Of a stretch of DNA of 64,000 nucleotides, positions 60,301 to 63,504 are shown in pieces; positions within the stretch are counted from its first letter, which is position 1, and each line of letters starts with the position of its first letter. The translations under genes and the position numbers were made by a program. The DNA is taken from contig NC_133774.1 in NCBI RefSeq assembly GCF_003597395.2, forward strand, positions 48,270,363 through 48,334,362, given 5' to 3'. Source of the DNA: Chelonoidis abingdonii (lineage: Eukaryota; Chordata; Testudines; Testudinidae). The notes beneath the pieces were generated by a model. The model made no database searches. It was not told the DNA's origin and saw nothing but the letters and a program-made list of their open reading frames with translations.

Positions 60301-62531
60301 AGGGAAAATATTCCACTATGAATTGACCATGATGTTGGCTGAATACCAAATACAATGGCATACTGAAGAATAGTGTTTGTTTTTCTGTAAACTTCTGACT
60401 CACTTTTAAAATTACAGATTTTCGCCTTAATCCAGATGTTCTCTATAATGGTCTTTATACACCATTGTTTATGTCAACATTACCTTTCTGCTATACTAAA
60501 CTCATAAGAAGTTTAGTTCCCAAAATGAGCTTTGTATTAAGGGATTTATATATACACATACATTCCCTTTATCTGTCATTTAGCAGCTTTTTACCAATGC
60601 ATCATGCTTTTTACAGCAAATGCATCTAGTTTTGTATTGTTTAGGAAAATATGCATTTAAAACACTTTACGAAATCCCTTACTGTTTCATAAAACAGAAG
60701 AGTTCAGGCTACAGACTTCAGGATGATGTCACTTCTATTTTAAGCAGAGAAAAACGCAAACTCAAGTGTCATACTAGCAAACATTCCATTCAATTACCTG
60801 CATTCTCTGCTCTTTACAGTCACACAATTGTGCTAGGTACCATGAGGAATTTTGCTGCAGAACTCCAGACAAACTCAAAGCAGGACGATTCAAACCTGCC
60901 ATCAATGCCACTTCATCTTGCCTGTCAATAGCCTCATTCACTTGGACTAAAGCTACGCGAACTGAAAGGAAAACAACGCTTACAAACGGCAAAAACATTT
61001 TTTGCGCAAAAAAAAAAAAAAAATTGAATTCCTGCTTGTATCTACCTCTCTTTCTACAAGCCAGTCAATTACAGTTTTTATCCAGCAGAGGGTTACATTT
61101 TAAGGCTCCAGTCCTACAAGAGCCTCAAACAGAGTCCACAGGGACTCCATGCAGGCATAAGGGTTCTTCAACACTCATCCATTTGCAGGGTCAGGGCCTA
61201 AGTGTGAATCTCAAGTCTATCTAAAAAGAGGGGTCGAAATTTATAGTATTCTGCGGCTAGTGGGAACTGACAGAAACATAAGGAAATAAAGCAGGTGAAA
61301 CCAACTGGCTTCTGAACTGAGGAGTCTGATATCAGCAACAAGAACAAAAAAAGATATTATCCCAAAAGATTAATAACGGAAAAAAAGCAGCAAGATGCCC
61401 CACAACACTGAAAGTAACTGTTGTAACACTGACAAATATTTGCCACCTTTAAAAGCTATTTCTATTAAAGAAGTAATTTTACATCTTTGCCTGGAATTTG
61501 ACACAAATACATACATAACTGGTAGGTACGATGTGCCCACTTCCATAAGAAATTAGTATTACTTACTGTTGATCTTATTGATATTGCCTTGAATCTCTGC
61601 TTGTGTCAGCAATTCTTCATACACATCTCTTTCCTCTTCTGAAATTGAGCCATTCTAAAAACAAAATCCTTACTGGTTCACAAAGTTGAACACAAAGATA
61701 CTTTCAGACAGTAGAATAGTCATTAAAGTATGAGTGGTCAAAACTTTATCAACTATAATAGGAAGATTTGCACTTAGATTAGGACAAGAGTTATATTTAA
61801 AGCATCCTCTGCTGATTGTAAAGCATTGTGTATATTTTGATCAAAACCTGTCTTCTCAAATTGAAACGATTACTGTGAAATGAATGATGCAAGTGCAATT
61901 TTGTATTAATGGAAAATTATATCATTAGAATGTTATACTTAATAAGTATGTTTTACTCCCAGAAAAAGGTACCTTAAAACATTACGTTTTTATATAAACT
62001 TTTGGTTAACAAACTTTGTTTCTACACAGTACGTAAAGGAGAAAAATGAACATCTTTTGGATTCTAAATAGAATTTTATAATCCTTACATGTCTCAAATA
62101 CATTCATGTGTTATATGTACAAACACAAAACACCTGTACACATTTGCCTCCAGCCTGTTTATTTCAGATTCCAAGACCAAAGGGACCATTGTGATTAATT
62201 TTCTATAGTGAATCATTCACCTAGTTTATCTTGACTGCACTAGCTTATTAACACAACCCTAGAAGAATCCTTTTAAAAAGTTTGCACGCACACTTTTTAT
62301 ACAATACCAAACTTCTTAAGAATGTTAATAAAATCCAAATATGTTTCAGTACCTTTAGTCTTGCATTCTCCTGTTTTCTCCTTTTAGCTTCCAGGAGTTC
62401 TTTCTGATATTCCTGTGCAAGGTCCTCATCCACATTCATCAGCATTGCATTTGGGTTTCTCAGAGTTGTTAATGTTTGATCTGCTACTTCCTTCTCAATA
62501 GCTTCATTAATTGCAATGACTGCAGCATGCA
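3546..62531 (-). CDS. IQGAP2: IQGAP2, Ras GTPase-activating-like scaffold, internal 25 exons (gene extent in window)
   Basis: IQGAP2 is a large cytoplasmic scaffold that binds Rac1/Cdc42, calmodulin and actin at the cell cortex. It is not an active Ras GAP; this is family knowledge. I traced 25 exons on the minus strand, all GT-AG, with consistent phases and no stop, giving about 1,170 codons. In protein order they hold the IQGAP repeat region, a WW-like motif, four IQ motifs (calmodulin or light-chain binding), the Ras-GAP-related domain (motif [18 protein letters not shown]) and the linker beyond it. The first exon corresponds to about residue 215 of the human protein, so the calponin-homology domain lies upstream of the window, and the RasGAP C-terminal domain lies past its other end. 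IQGAP2 is chosen over IQGAP1 because the last exon reads [12 protein letters not shown], and because F2RL2 is nested in an intron as expected for the IQGAP2 locus. The comparison uses sequences from memory, not an alignment. Confidence 0.95.
3688..5888 (-). other. IQGAP2: IQGAP2 intron between exons 24 and 25
   Basis: It holds the LINE fossil at 4285-5440. The remainder is AT-rich with nothing recognised. Confidence 0.9.
4285..5440 (-). mobile_element. LINE reverse-transcriptase fossil
   Basis: Read on the minus strand with frame breaks, it shows a degraded reverse-transcriptase core: [16 protein letters not shown], then an FVDDDM-like active-site box near 4985-5030, then EREEVENL-like and MKISRKK-like remnants upstream in coordinate. 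Several stops interrupt it. It is of non-LTR type, possibly RTE/L2-like; the clade is uncertain. It lies in the intron between exons 24 and 25. Confidence 0.55.
5889..5991 (-). CDS. IQGAP2: IQGAP2 window exon 24
   Basis: 103 bp. The acceptor is ttataG and the donor CTTG/GTAAGT. It reads [20 protein letters not shown] then [15 protein letters not shown], matching human [20 protein letters not shown]. Confidence 0.98.
5992..8668 (-). other. IQGAP2: IQGAP2 intron between exons 23 and 24
   Basis: AT-rich intronic sequence. I see no gene, repeat boundary or conserved element. Confidence 0.85.
8669..8801 (-). CDS. IQGAP2: IQGAP2 window exon 23
   Basis: 133 bp. The acceptor is tcgtAG and the donor TTCA/GTAAGT. 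It reads [20 protein letters not shown] then [19 protein letters not shown]. The acceptor at 8802-8803 is chosen over a cAG 13 bases further in, because only the former keeps the frame with exon 22 and gives the conserved YFKEAC/FFQTAC block. Confidence 0.97.
8802..10513 (-). other. IQGAP2: IQGAP2 intron between exons 22 and 23
   Basis: AT-rich intronic sequence, with a short direct repeat tgaatgatacagggc near 9273-9302. Nothing else was recognised. Confidence 0.85.
10514..10746 (-). CDS. IQGAP2: IQGAP2 window exon 22, GAP-related domain core
   Basis: 233 bp. The acceptor is tctAG and the donor TCAG/GTGTGA. It reads [20 protein letters not shown], then [20 protein letters not shown], then [20 protein letters not shown]. 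The [13 protein letters not shown] stretch is the counterpart of the FLR...NPAIV motif of active Ras GAPs. Confidence 0.98.
10747..13001 (-). other. IQGAP2: IQGAP2 intron between exons 21 and 22
   Basis: It holds the SINE fragment at 11600-11795. Otherwise nothing was recognised. Confidence 0.85.
11600..11795 (-). repeat. tRNA-related SINE (MIR/CORE-like) fragment
   Basis: The minus strand reads ggagaccctggttcaagtcc, an RNA polymerase III B-box-like sequence, followed by a degenerate body. The same gagacctgggttcga type of box occurs in the SINEs at 16000 and 24120. Confidence 0.5.
13002..13086 (-). CDS. IQGAP2: IQGAP2 window exon 21, GAP-related domain
   Basis: 85 bp. The acceptor is atgtAG and the donor AAAG/GTAGAT. 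It reads [20 protein letters not shown] then ATEDELLK, matching human [18 protein letters not shown]. Confidence 0.97.
13437..13577 (-). CDS. IQGAP2: IQGAP2 window exon 20, GAP-related domain
   Basis: 141 bp. The acceptor is ttgcAG and the donor TGCC/GTAAGT. It reads [20 protein letters not shown] then [19 protein letters not shown]. Split codons on both sides fit exons 19 and 21. Confidence 0.97.
13878..14823. mobile_element. Tigger/pogo-like inverted-repeat element
   Basis: 946 bp bounded by perfect 19-bp inverted termini, CAGTAACTCCTCACTTAAC and its complement, each flanked by TA as expected for Tc1/mariner-pogo elements. There is no transposase inside. The open frames within it are not gene-like. 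A partial copy lies at 38380-38533 in the opposite orientation. Confidence 0.75.
14862..15979. mobile_element. hAT-type element with 8-bp target duplication
   Basis: The termini CAGGGGTTGGCAACCT and AGGTTGCCAACCCCTG are flanked by identical 8-bp tactagct (14854-14861 and 15980-15987), the hAT signature. The 1,118-bp interior has a G-rich array at 15240-15570 built on a ggggtgcaggagtcagg-like unit, and a C-rich part after it. No intact transposase is present. Confidence 0.85.
15995..16205 (+). repeat. MIR/CORE-like SINE
   Basis: It contains a gagacctggttcagttccc box, then the conserved core tgaccttgggcaagtcag and ccccatgtgtaaaat typical of MIR-type CORE SINEs. It starts immediately after the hAT target duplication. 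Confidence 0.7.
16609..16833 (-). CDS. IQGAP2: IQGAP2 window exon 19, GAP-related domain
   Basis: 225 bp. The acceptor is atgcAG and the donor CCAG/GTAAGT. It reads [20 protein letters not shown], then [20 protein letters not shown], then [20 protein letters not shown]. It is part of the fold that binds Cdc42/Rac1 rather than catalysing GTP hydrolysis on Ras (family knowledge). Confidence 0.98.
17127..17863. mobile_element. TA-flanked inverted-repeat element, with internal hAT-like insertion
   Basis: The ends CTGTATATACTTGATCATAA and its imperfect complement TTATGAATGAGTATATATGG are flanked by TA. Internally, ataagccgatccc repeats appear near both ends. From about 17247, caggggtcggcaaactttgg resembles the left end of hAT elements such as that at 14862, with no matching right end seen. 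The interior is GC-rich and without a recognisable protein. Confidence 0.6.
18073..18274. mobile_element. short TA-flanked MITE (202 bp)
   Basis: The left end CCCTCTACCCTGATATAAC and the complement of the right end CACCTCTACCCCAATATAAC match at most positions, and both are flanked by TA. The internal motif ataacacgaattcggacata is repeated imperfectly. The TA duplication suggests a mariner/pogo relative. Confidence 0.65.
18566..18729 (-). CDS. IQGAP2: IQGAP2 window exon 18, GAP-related domain start
   Basis: 164 bp. The acceptor is tcctAG and the donor TAAA/GTATGT. It reads [20 protein letters not shown], then [20 protein letters not shown], then [14 protein letters not shown]. It is almost invariant in IQGAPs. 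The split codon with exon 19 reads AAT, asparagine where human has lysine. Confidence 0.98.
18730..19916 (-). other. IQGAP2: IQGAP2 intron between exons 17 and 18
   Basis: AT-rich; no gene or element recognised. Confidence 0.85.
19917..20066 (-). CDS. IQGAP2: IQGAP2 window exon 17
   Basis: 150 bp, 50 codons. The acceptor is ctgtAG and the donor GCAG/GTAAGT. It reads [20 protein letters not shown] then [20 protein letters not shown]. The middle ([12 protein letters not shown]) is the variable lysine-rich linker and looks closer to IQGAP1 than to human IQGAP2. Confidence 0.96.
20067..21118 (-). other. IQGAP2: IQGAP2 intron between exons 16 and 17
   Basis: AT-rich; no gene or element recognised. 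Confidence 0.85.
21119..21327 (-). CDS. IQGAP2: IQGAP2 window exon 16
   Basis: 209 bp. The acceptor is ctgcAG and the donor ACAG/GTGAGC. It reads [20 protein letters not shown], then [20 protein letters not shown], then [19 protein letters not shown]. It is nearly identical to human IQGAP2 in the segment leading into the GAP-related domain. Confidence 0.98.
21383..23190. repeat. unclassified repeat-like block with LTR-like features
   Basis: This intronic stretch differs in composition from its surroundings. It opens TGTTACAGCTATCCCCC with two related ccattttgtt copies, and has C-rich runs. At its far end are a TATA-like box (ctatataaagt, about 22935) and an AATAAA near 23124, followed by ttggcaccccacc. 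These resemble LTR promoter and polyA features, but I could not find paired repeats, a target duplication or any viral-type protein. Confidence 0.3.
23534..23603 (-). CDS. IQGAP2: IQGAP2 window exon 15, fourth IQ motif
   Basis: 70 bp. The acceptor is tttccAG and the donor CTAA/GTAAGT. It reads [20 protein letters not shown] then RTL, the last IQ motif. The split codon joins exon 16 as ATT (isoleucine). Confidence 0.96.
23879..23950 (-). CDS. IQGAP2: IQGAP2 window exon 14, third IQ motif
   Basis: 72 bp, 24 codons. The acceptor is ttctAG and the donor TCAT/GTAAGG. It reads [20 protein letters not shown] then FKDH, matching human IQSWFRMATARKSYLSRLQYFRDH. Confidence 0.96.
24113..24297 (+). repeat. 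MIR/CORE-like SINE
   Basis: It has a tRNA-like head (ctaatggccagaacactgg and gagacctgggtttgattcc, a B-box), then ttgccactggtctgttgggt and gaccttggccaagtcac and aaaatggagataatgac, the MIR core and tail. It is well preserved over about 185 bp. Confidence 0.8.
24568..24651 (-). CDS. IQGAP2: IQGAP2 window exon 13, second IQ motif
   Basis: 84 bp, 28 codons. The acceptor is aaataG and the donor CAAG/GTAAAC. It reads [20 protein letters not shown] then GNVAAIVK. With the end of exon 12 it forms IQ-x3-G-Y-x-x-R-K. The two-tryptophan-free end differs from human but its length is identical. Confidence 0.95.
24790..25440 (+). mobile_element. L2-like LINE fossil
   Basis: The plus strand contains a remnant of the L2 reverse transcriptase: gctgatgactc (ADD box), and further on a frame reading [20 protein letters not shown], comparable to the L2 motif with HWLPV. 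A fragment reading [12 protein letters not shown] follows. Frames are broken by stops. Confidence 0.5.
25441..26507 (-). other. IQGAP2: IQGAP2 intron remainder before exon 12
   Basis: This is the part of the 24652-26507 intron beyond the L2-like fossil; nothing was recognised in it. Confidence 0.8.
26508..26678 (-). CDS. IQGAP2: IQGAP2 window exon 12, first IQ motif
   Basis: 171 bp, 57 whole codons. The acceptor is ttaccAG and the donor ACAG/GTATTG. It reads [20 protein letters not shown] then [20 protein letters not shown], the first IQ motif. It ends SVIKIQ, which begins the second IQ motif. Confidence 0.96.
26679..28031 (-). other. IQGAP2: IQGAP2 intron between exons 11 and 12
   Basis: It holds the dispersed repeat at 27803. 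Otherwise nothing was recognised. Confidence 0.85.
27803..27925 (+). repeat. dispersed repeat copy sharing the 52.3-kb fold-back unit
   Basis: It reads gtcctgtggcaccttataga, ctaacagaggttttggagca and cgggtgaatacccacttcat, the same family as the fold-back at 52273-52458 but with several differences and extending further 3' (cggatgcatgtag). The repeat family has not been classified here. Confidence 0.7.
28032..28174 (-). CDS. IQGAP2: IQGAP2 window exon 11, WW-like motif
   Basis: 143 bp. The acceptor is ttttAG and the donor ACAG/GTAGAG. It encodes [20 protein letters not shown] then [15 protein letters not shown]. The first WW tryptophan and the YDYYYN strand are present. The position of the second tryptophan (human ESSW) is phenylalanine here. 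The end, [11 protein letters not shown], matches the human linker to the IQ region. Confidence 0.95.
28770..29516. mobile_element. TA-flanked inverted-repeat element
   Basis: The left end CTCCTCGGGAAATTCTGTGC and the complement of the right end CTCCTGAGAGAATTTTATGC match at most positions, and both are preceded by TA. The 747-bp interior is C-rich (28980-29230, repeated ccccac and acccag units) with no gene. Confidence 0.6.
30191..30355 (-). CDS. IQGAP2: IQGAP2 window exon 10
   Basis: 165 bp. The acceptor is tgtttAG and the donor GAAG/GTAAAA. It reads [20 protein letters not shown] then [28 protein letters not shown] matches the IPECADKYY of human IQGAP2 and IPECGETYH of IQGAP1. Confidence 0.95.
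31938..32988 (-). pseudogene. DIRS tyrosine recombinase pseudogene
   Basis: The minus strand reads [40 protein letters not shown] and [10 protein letters not shown], the N-terminal half of DIRS-type integrases. After frame breaks near 32310-32500 it continues with [17 protein letters not shown], the catalytic HxxR region of tyrosine recombinases. It is not contiguous, so not functional as it stands. Confidence 0.7.
32970..33348 (-). pseudogene. DIRS RNase H-like region remnant
   Basis: A minus-strand frame reads [30 protein letters not shown] and [19 protein letters not shown], typical of the end of the reverse transcriptase/RNase H polyprotein in DIRS elements. It lies directly upstream of the recombinase frame on that strand. 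Confidence 0.55.
36134..36811. mobile_element. Tigger-like inverted-repeat element containing a Z-DNA-prone tract
   Basis: The termini CAGTAAAAACTGTTTTATC and GATAAAACAGCTTTTACTG are flanked by TA. The 678-bp interior is GC-rich, with an alternating GT/GC tract at 36287-36324. Open frames inside are low-complexity and not gene-like. Confidence 0.7.
36287..36324. repeat. alternating purine-pyrimidine tract (GT)n(GC)n
   Basis: 38 bases alternate purine and pyrimidine without interruption (GT repeats passing into GC repeats, one AC). This is a classic Z-DNA-forming type of sequence. Confidence 0.9.
36993..37270. mobile_element. Harbinger-like MITE
   Basis: The ends ggccatgtctacact and agtgtaggccagccc lie between cta flanks. 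The interior holds a hairpin at 37049-37095 (arms gggattgatttatcgcgtct and its complement). Terminal sequence shared with the 46838 and 58259 elements groups them. Confidence 0.7.
37545..38270 (-). mobile_element. older DIRS fragment
   Basis: It begins with ttttcgtaactgttgtttgagatgtgttgctc and has ggaatggacatgagcaacac in inverted arrangement, as in the 31571 element. It then continues with sequence parallel to 31930-32230 (ggattggtacatg / gaattggtacatgg; gccaggaaggcagc / gtcaggaaggcagc). It is more diverged than the first copy and lacks a right terminal repeat. Confidence 0.6.
38380..38533. mobile_element. partial copy of the 13878 Tigger-like element
   Basis: It carries cattcttatggggaaactgg, attcgcttaacatagtttc and the terminus gttaagtgaggagttactg followed by TA. 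It is the inverse of the left end at 13878. The other end is missing. Confidence 0.7.
39328..39418 (-). CDS. IQGAP2: IQGAP2 window exon 9
   Basis: 91 bp. The acceptor is ctcccAG and the donor AATT/GTAAGT. It reads [20 protein letters not shown] then [10 protein letters not shown]. The VLWLDEIQ core is conserved in IQGAPs. One leftover base joins exon 10. Confidence 0.95.
42573..42636 (+). CDS. F2RL2: F2RL2 exon 1 (signal peptide)
   Basis: 64 bp from ATG to the donor AGAG/GTAAGC. It reads [21 protein letters not shown], a typical hydrophobic signal. The start context aacaATGa is acceptable, and no in-frame upstream ATG improves it. The transcription start was not determined. Confidence 0.9.
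42573..45769 (+). CDS. F2RL2: F2RL2, proteinase-activated receptor 3 (gene extent, two coding exons)
   Basis: This encodes a thrombin-activated class A G-protein-coupled receptor or co-receptor of the plasma membrane. The spliced frame gives 384 residues (human is about 374). Residues 1-21 are a signal peptide. Cleavage is predicted at K39/T40, exposing TFRGMP; human PAR3 exposes TFRGAP. An acidic [11 protein letters not shown] stretch follows, where PAR3 binds thrombin exosite I. N-glycosylation sequons are NSS at 28 and NGS and NTT before the first membrane segment. Seven hydrophobic segments run from about residue 99 to 362. The PAR signature CHDV in loop 2 (cysteine about 248) pairs with the cysteine about 169, and segment 7 has DPFLY. 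The cytoplasmic tail is short, about 22 residues. The gene lies within an IQGAP2 intron on the opposite strand, as in mammals. The intron 42637-44678 separates the signal exon from the rest, as is usual for PAR genes. Confidence 0.96.
44679..45769 (+). CDS. F2RL2: F2RL2 exon 2 (tethered ligand and 7TM body)
   Basis: 1,091 bp from acceptor aatctcAG to the stop TGA at 45767. The preceding tract cttttttaaatctcag is a good polypyrimidine site. It holds everything after the signal peptide without interruption. Motifs in order are [22 protein letters not shown] (segment 1), [15 protein letters not shown] (end of segment 3), [14 protein letters not shown] (segment 6), and [16 protein letters not shown] (segment 7). 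Confidence 0.97.
46282..46338. mobile_element. hAT (Charlie-like) terminus relic
   Basis: The sequence ending ggttgagaaccactg with ggcggtccacg before it is a typical Charlie/hAT right end. No left end or target duplication was identified. Confidence 0.4.
46542..46547 (+). terminator. possible F2RL2 polyadenylation signal
   Basis: An AATAAA hexamer about 770 bases after the F2RL2 stop, in the receptor's orientation. It is the first well-placed canonical hexamer noticed downstream. No transcript evidence is available. Confidence 0.3.
46838..47114. mobile_element. Harbinger-like MITE
   Basis: The left terminus ggcttgtctacact and right terminus agtgtagacctgcc form inverted repeats like those of the 58259 and 36993 elements. 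The interior has diverged copies of gttgacctaag-type motifs. The target duplication is not clear. Confidence 0.65.
47661..47700. repeat. (CCAA)n/(CAACCA)n microsatellite
   Basis: A simple repeat of about 40 bases, accaaccaaccaaccacc followed by repeated acaacc units. Confidence 0.85.
48291..48454 (-). CDS. IQGAP2: IQGAP2 window exon 8 (IQGAP repeat)
   Basis: 164 bp. The acceptor is ttcttAG and the donor CAAG/GTAGAA. It reads [20 protein letters not shown] then [21 protein letters not shown]2RL2 lies in the intron immediately 3' of this exon, on the other strand. Confidence 0.97.
48455..50984 (-). other. IQGAP2: IQGAP2 intron between exons 7 and 8
   Basis: No gene or element recognised. Confidence 0.85.
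50985..51109 (-). CDS. IQGAP2: IQGAP2 window exon 7
   Basis: 125 bp. The acceptor is cctacAG and the donor GATA/GTAAGT. It reads [20 protein letters not shown] then [20 protein letters not shown], matching human [20 protein letters not shown]. Both ends are split codons that fit exons 6 and 8. Confidence 0.96.
51280..51975 (-). mobile_element. CR1-like LINE 3' region
   Basis: It matches the familiar antisense CR1 3' text: tctgatctgtataccagagg, cctctccaggttctctctg, accaaaactagacatggtat tccagc, and agattgcattagctcttttt gccacagc. Running order and content fit a sauropsid CR1 3' end. It is diverged and no open frame survives. Confidence 0.65.
52230..52250. repeat. poly-T run (21 bases)
   Basis: Twenty-one uninterrupted T followed by aaaa, eight bases before the target duplication of the fold-back insertion. 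Confidence 0.95.
52273..52458. mobile_element. fold-back insertion with perfect 70-bp arms and 14-bp target duplication
   Basis: Left arm 52273-52342 and right arm 52352-52421 are exact reverse complements over 70 bases, with a 9-base spacer (cccacttcg). A 37-base tail ending aacacggctacccctctgat follows. The whole is flanked by identical 14-base atcataaagttaaa (52259-52272 and 52459-52472). The arm sequence belongs to the family seen singly at 27803. Confidence 0.92.
52529..52852. mobile_element. hAT MITE, almost fully palindromic, 8-bp target duplication
   Basis: The termini CAGTGGTGGGCAACCTG and CAGGTTGCCCACCATTG are flanked by identical acttagtc (52521-52528 and 52853-52860). The two 162-base halves are inverted copies with scattered mismatches, for example cccgcagctcccagtggc in the left half against gccactgggagctgcggg in the right. 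Open frames in it are palindrome by-products. Confidence 0.9.
53638..53735. repeat. CR1-like fragment
   Basis: It reads agggccaaaagggaccatta and tctgatctgcaaaacagagg and cagtaattgtttgagc, a motif set also found at the start of the 51280 copy. Confidence 0.5.
54511..54671 (-). CDS. IQGAP2: IQGAP2 window exon 6 (IQGAP repeat)
   Basis: 161 bp. The acceptor is ctataG and the donor AACG/GTAAAA. It reads [20 protein letters not shown] then NQALGSKDI and [17 protein letters not shown]. The core AVEMLSAV is shared with IQGAP1 and IQGAP2. Confidence 0.96.
55321..55484 (-). CDS. IQGAP2: IQGAP2 window exon 5 (IQGAP repeat)
   Basis: 164 bp. The acceptor is cccccAG and the donor GTG/GTAAGA. It reads [19 protein letters not shown] then [20 protein letters not shown], matching the human IQGAP2 repeat with KPEAQLPAVYPFAAAMYQ. 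Confidence 0.96.
55485..60159 (-). other. IQGAP2: IQGAP2 intron between exons 4 and 5
   Basis: It holds the Harbinger MITE at 58259. I searched the rest for a further repeat exon and found none. Confidence 0.85.
58259..58950. mobile_element. Harbinger-type MITE with TTA target duplication
   Basis: The perfect 15-bp inverted termini gggcttggctacact and agtgtagccaagccc are flanked by TTA on both sides (58256-58258 and 58951-58953), the target-site pattern of PIF/Harbinger. The 692-bp interior has agcgctct motifs and no transposase. Confidence 0.85.
60160..60247 (-). CDS. IQGAP2: IQGAP2 window exon 4, second half of the extra repeat
   Basis: 88 bp. The acceptor is ctgttAG and the donor CTTA/GTGAGT. 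It reads [20 protein letters not shown] then NEEAEALKL. It corresponds in place and length to the IQGAP1 segment with KEELQSGVDAANS. It leaves one base (A), which joins exon 5 as an AAA lysine codon. The acceptor is fixed by the frame, because nearby AG dinucleotides at +4 and +7 would shift it. Confidence 0.8.
60798..60961 (-). CDS. IQGAP2: IQGAP2 window exon 3, IQGAP1-like extra repeat
   Basis: 164 bp. The acceptor is ctttcAG and the donor CAG/GTAATT. It reads [20 protein letters not shown] and later [20 protein letters not shown]. It aligns by eye with the IQGAP1 segment containing QQQNSDWYLKQL, but has no counterpart in human IQGAP2 as I remember it. The frame is open and the phases fit exons 2 and 4. 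It may be constitutive or alternatively spliced. Confidence 0.88.
61567..61654 (-). CDS. IQGAP2: IQGAP2 window exon 2
   Basis: 88 bp. The acceptor is ttttAG and the donor AACA/GTAAGT. It reads [18 protein letters not shown] then [11 protein letters not shown], a stretch nearly invariant across IQGAPs. It leaves one base (A) for the next codon. That base joins in frame both to exon 3 and, if exons 3 and 4 are skipped, to exon 5. Confidence 0.96.
62164..62235. repeat. CR1-like fragment
   Basis: The sequence agattccaagaccaaaggga ccattgtgattaatt resembles the pieces at 51300 and 53640. Confidence 0.4.
62353..62531 (-). CDS. IQGAP2: IQGAP2 window exon 1 (IQGAP repeat region)
   Basis: 179 bp. The acceptor is ctttcAG and the donor AAAG/GTACTG. 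It begins with two bases of a split codon and ends on a codon boundary. It reads [19 protein letters not shown] and ends QENARLK, matching the repeat just after the calponin-homology domain in IQGAPs. It is the most 5' exon found; nothing further is seen up to 64000. Confidence 0.95.
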
Positions 62532-62658
62532 CTGAAAGAGATGGATAAGATATAAAACTTTAAAAAGGAGAGCCAGTGAGAAAGTACTTTTGGATCATAC
62601 AAAAATTAGTGTTACCAATTGTCTGTTCTCAAGGCTTCATTTATTGCTTTTAAGAATA

Positions 62659-62795
62659 CAGTAAAACCCCATTTAGACTGTCAGCCCCAGGTGGCGGGGC
62701 TGGAGCCCCCACCACCCATTCTCCAGTTTATTTGGATTTTTGGTTACCCAATCTGGCCCCAGTCCCAACTAAATTGAATAATCGGGGTTCCACTG
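62659..62795. mobile_element. short Tigger-like MITE (137 bp)
   Basis: The ends CAGTAAAACCCCATTTA and taatcggggttccactg are imperfect inverted repeats flanked by TA. The CAGTAAAA start is shared with the element at 36134. Confidence 0.6.
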
Positions 62796-63491
62796 TATTT
62801 TATCATGCTTCACCATAGTTTAACTTTTTGGGACTCTCCAATGTACAGAAAAGTCAGAACATAGCTGTAATCACCAGTATAGGACAGGATAGTGTCTAAA
62901 TTTGCAGAGGTTTGAAGAGTATTTTGTCATATTATTTCAACAACAGAAACAGCACTTAAAAAAAGTTCTCTGGTCATGATGGAAGTCCTGGATTTAAACT
63001 TTCCTCTAATGACATAGCCTCGTCAAAAAGGTCTGTGTAGAAGTTCCAATGCTCATTTTTTGTTTTGTGGCCACAGACTGTTAAAGATAGCAGAAAGATA
63101 AACAAGTAAGAGATTGGGAAAAAAATTACAGGATAGTCATAACTAAAACTAGTTTAAAGAAGAAAGACCAAAATAAATCATGCCTAATTCTCCTCTCACA
63201 CTTGTTTTACAGTGGTGTAACCATTGACTTTAGCAGAGCTACTCTTGGTATGAGTGGTGAAAGTCACACAGTATGCCATATGATCCACTAGAAGTTCCTC
63301 CCAACCCAAAATTATTCTGAAATTAAACCTATACCAGCAAATACCAAGGCACAATGCCTCCTGTATCATGGATTGATTTCATCCATCTATCTCCCCACCA
63401 GCACCCACCAATACCACTATTTAGGTAAAGCAAGGGTGTCAAACATACTGAACAAAGCTAGCTCTATGCATAAGCTGTCGTGGGGTGAGAT

Positions 63492-63504
63492 GGGGGGGGG
63501 GGGG
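63492..63504. repeat. G13 homopolymer
   Basis: Thirteen consecutive G in the intron upstream of window exon 1. Its length may be affected by sequencing error. Confidence 0.9.

Noticed and set aside
3546..62531. Assignment of the long gene to IQGAP1 or IQGAP3
   Set aside because: Some exons look IQGAP1-like, but the linker in exon 25 and the nested F2RL2 fit IQGAP2 much better.
62159..62532. Extension of IQGAP2 exon 1 past its donor in the open frame
   Set aside because: The frame stays open beyond AAAG/GTACTG, but homology stops exactly at the donor.
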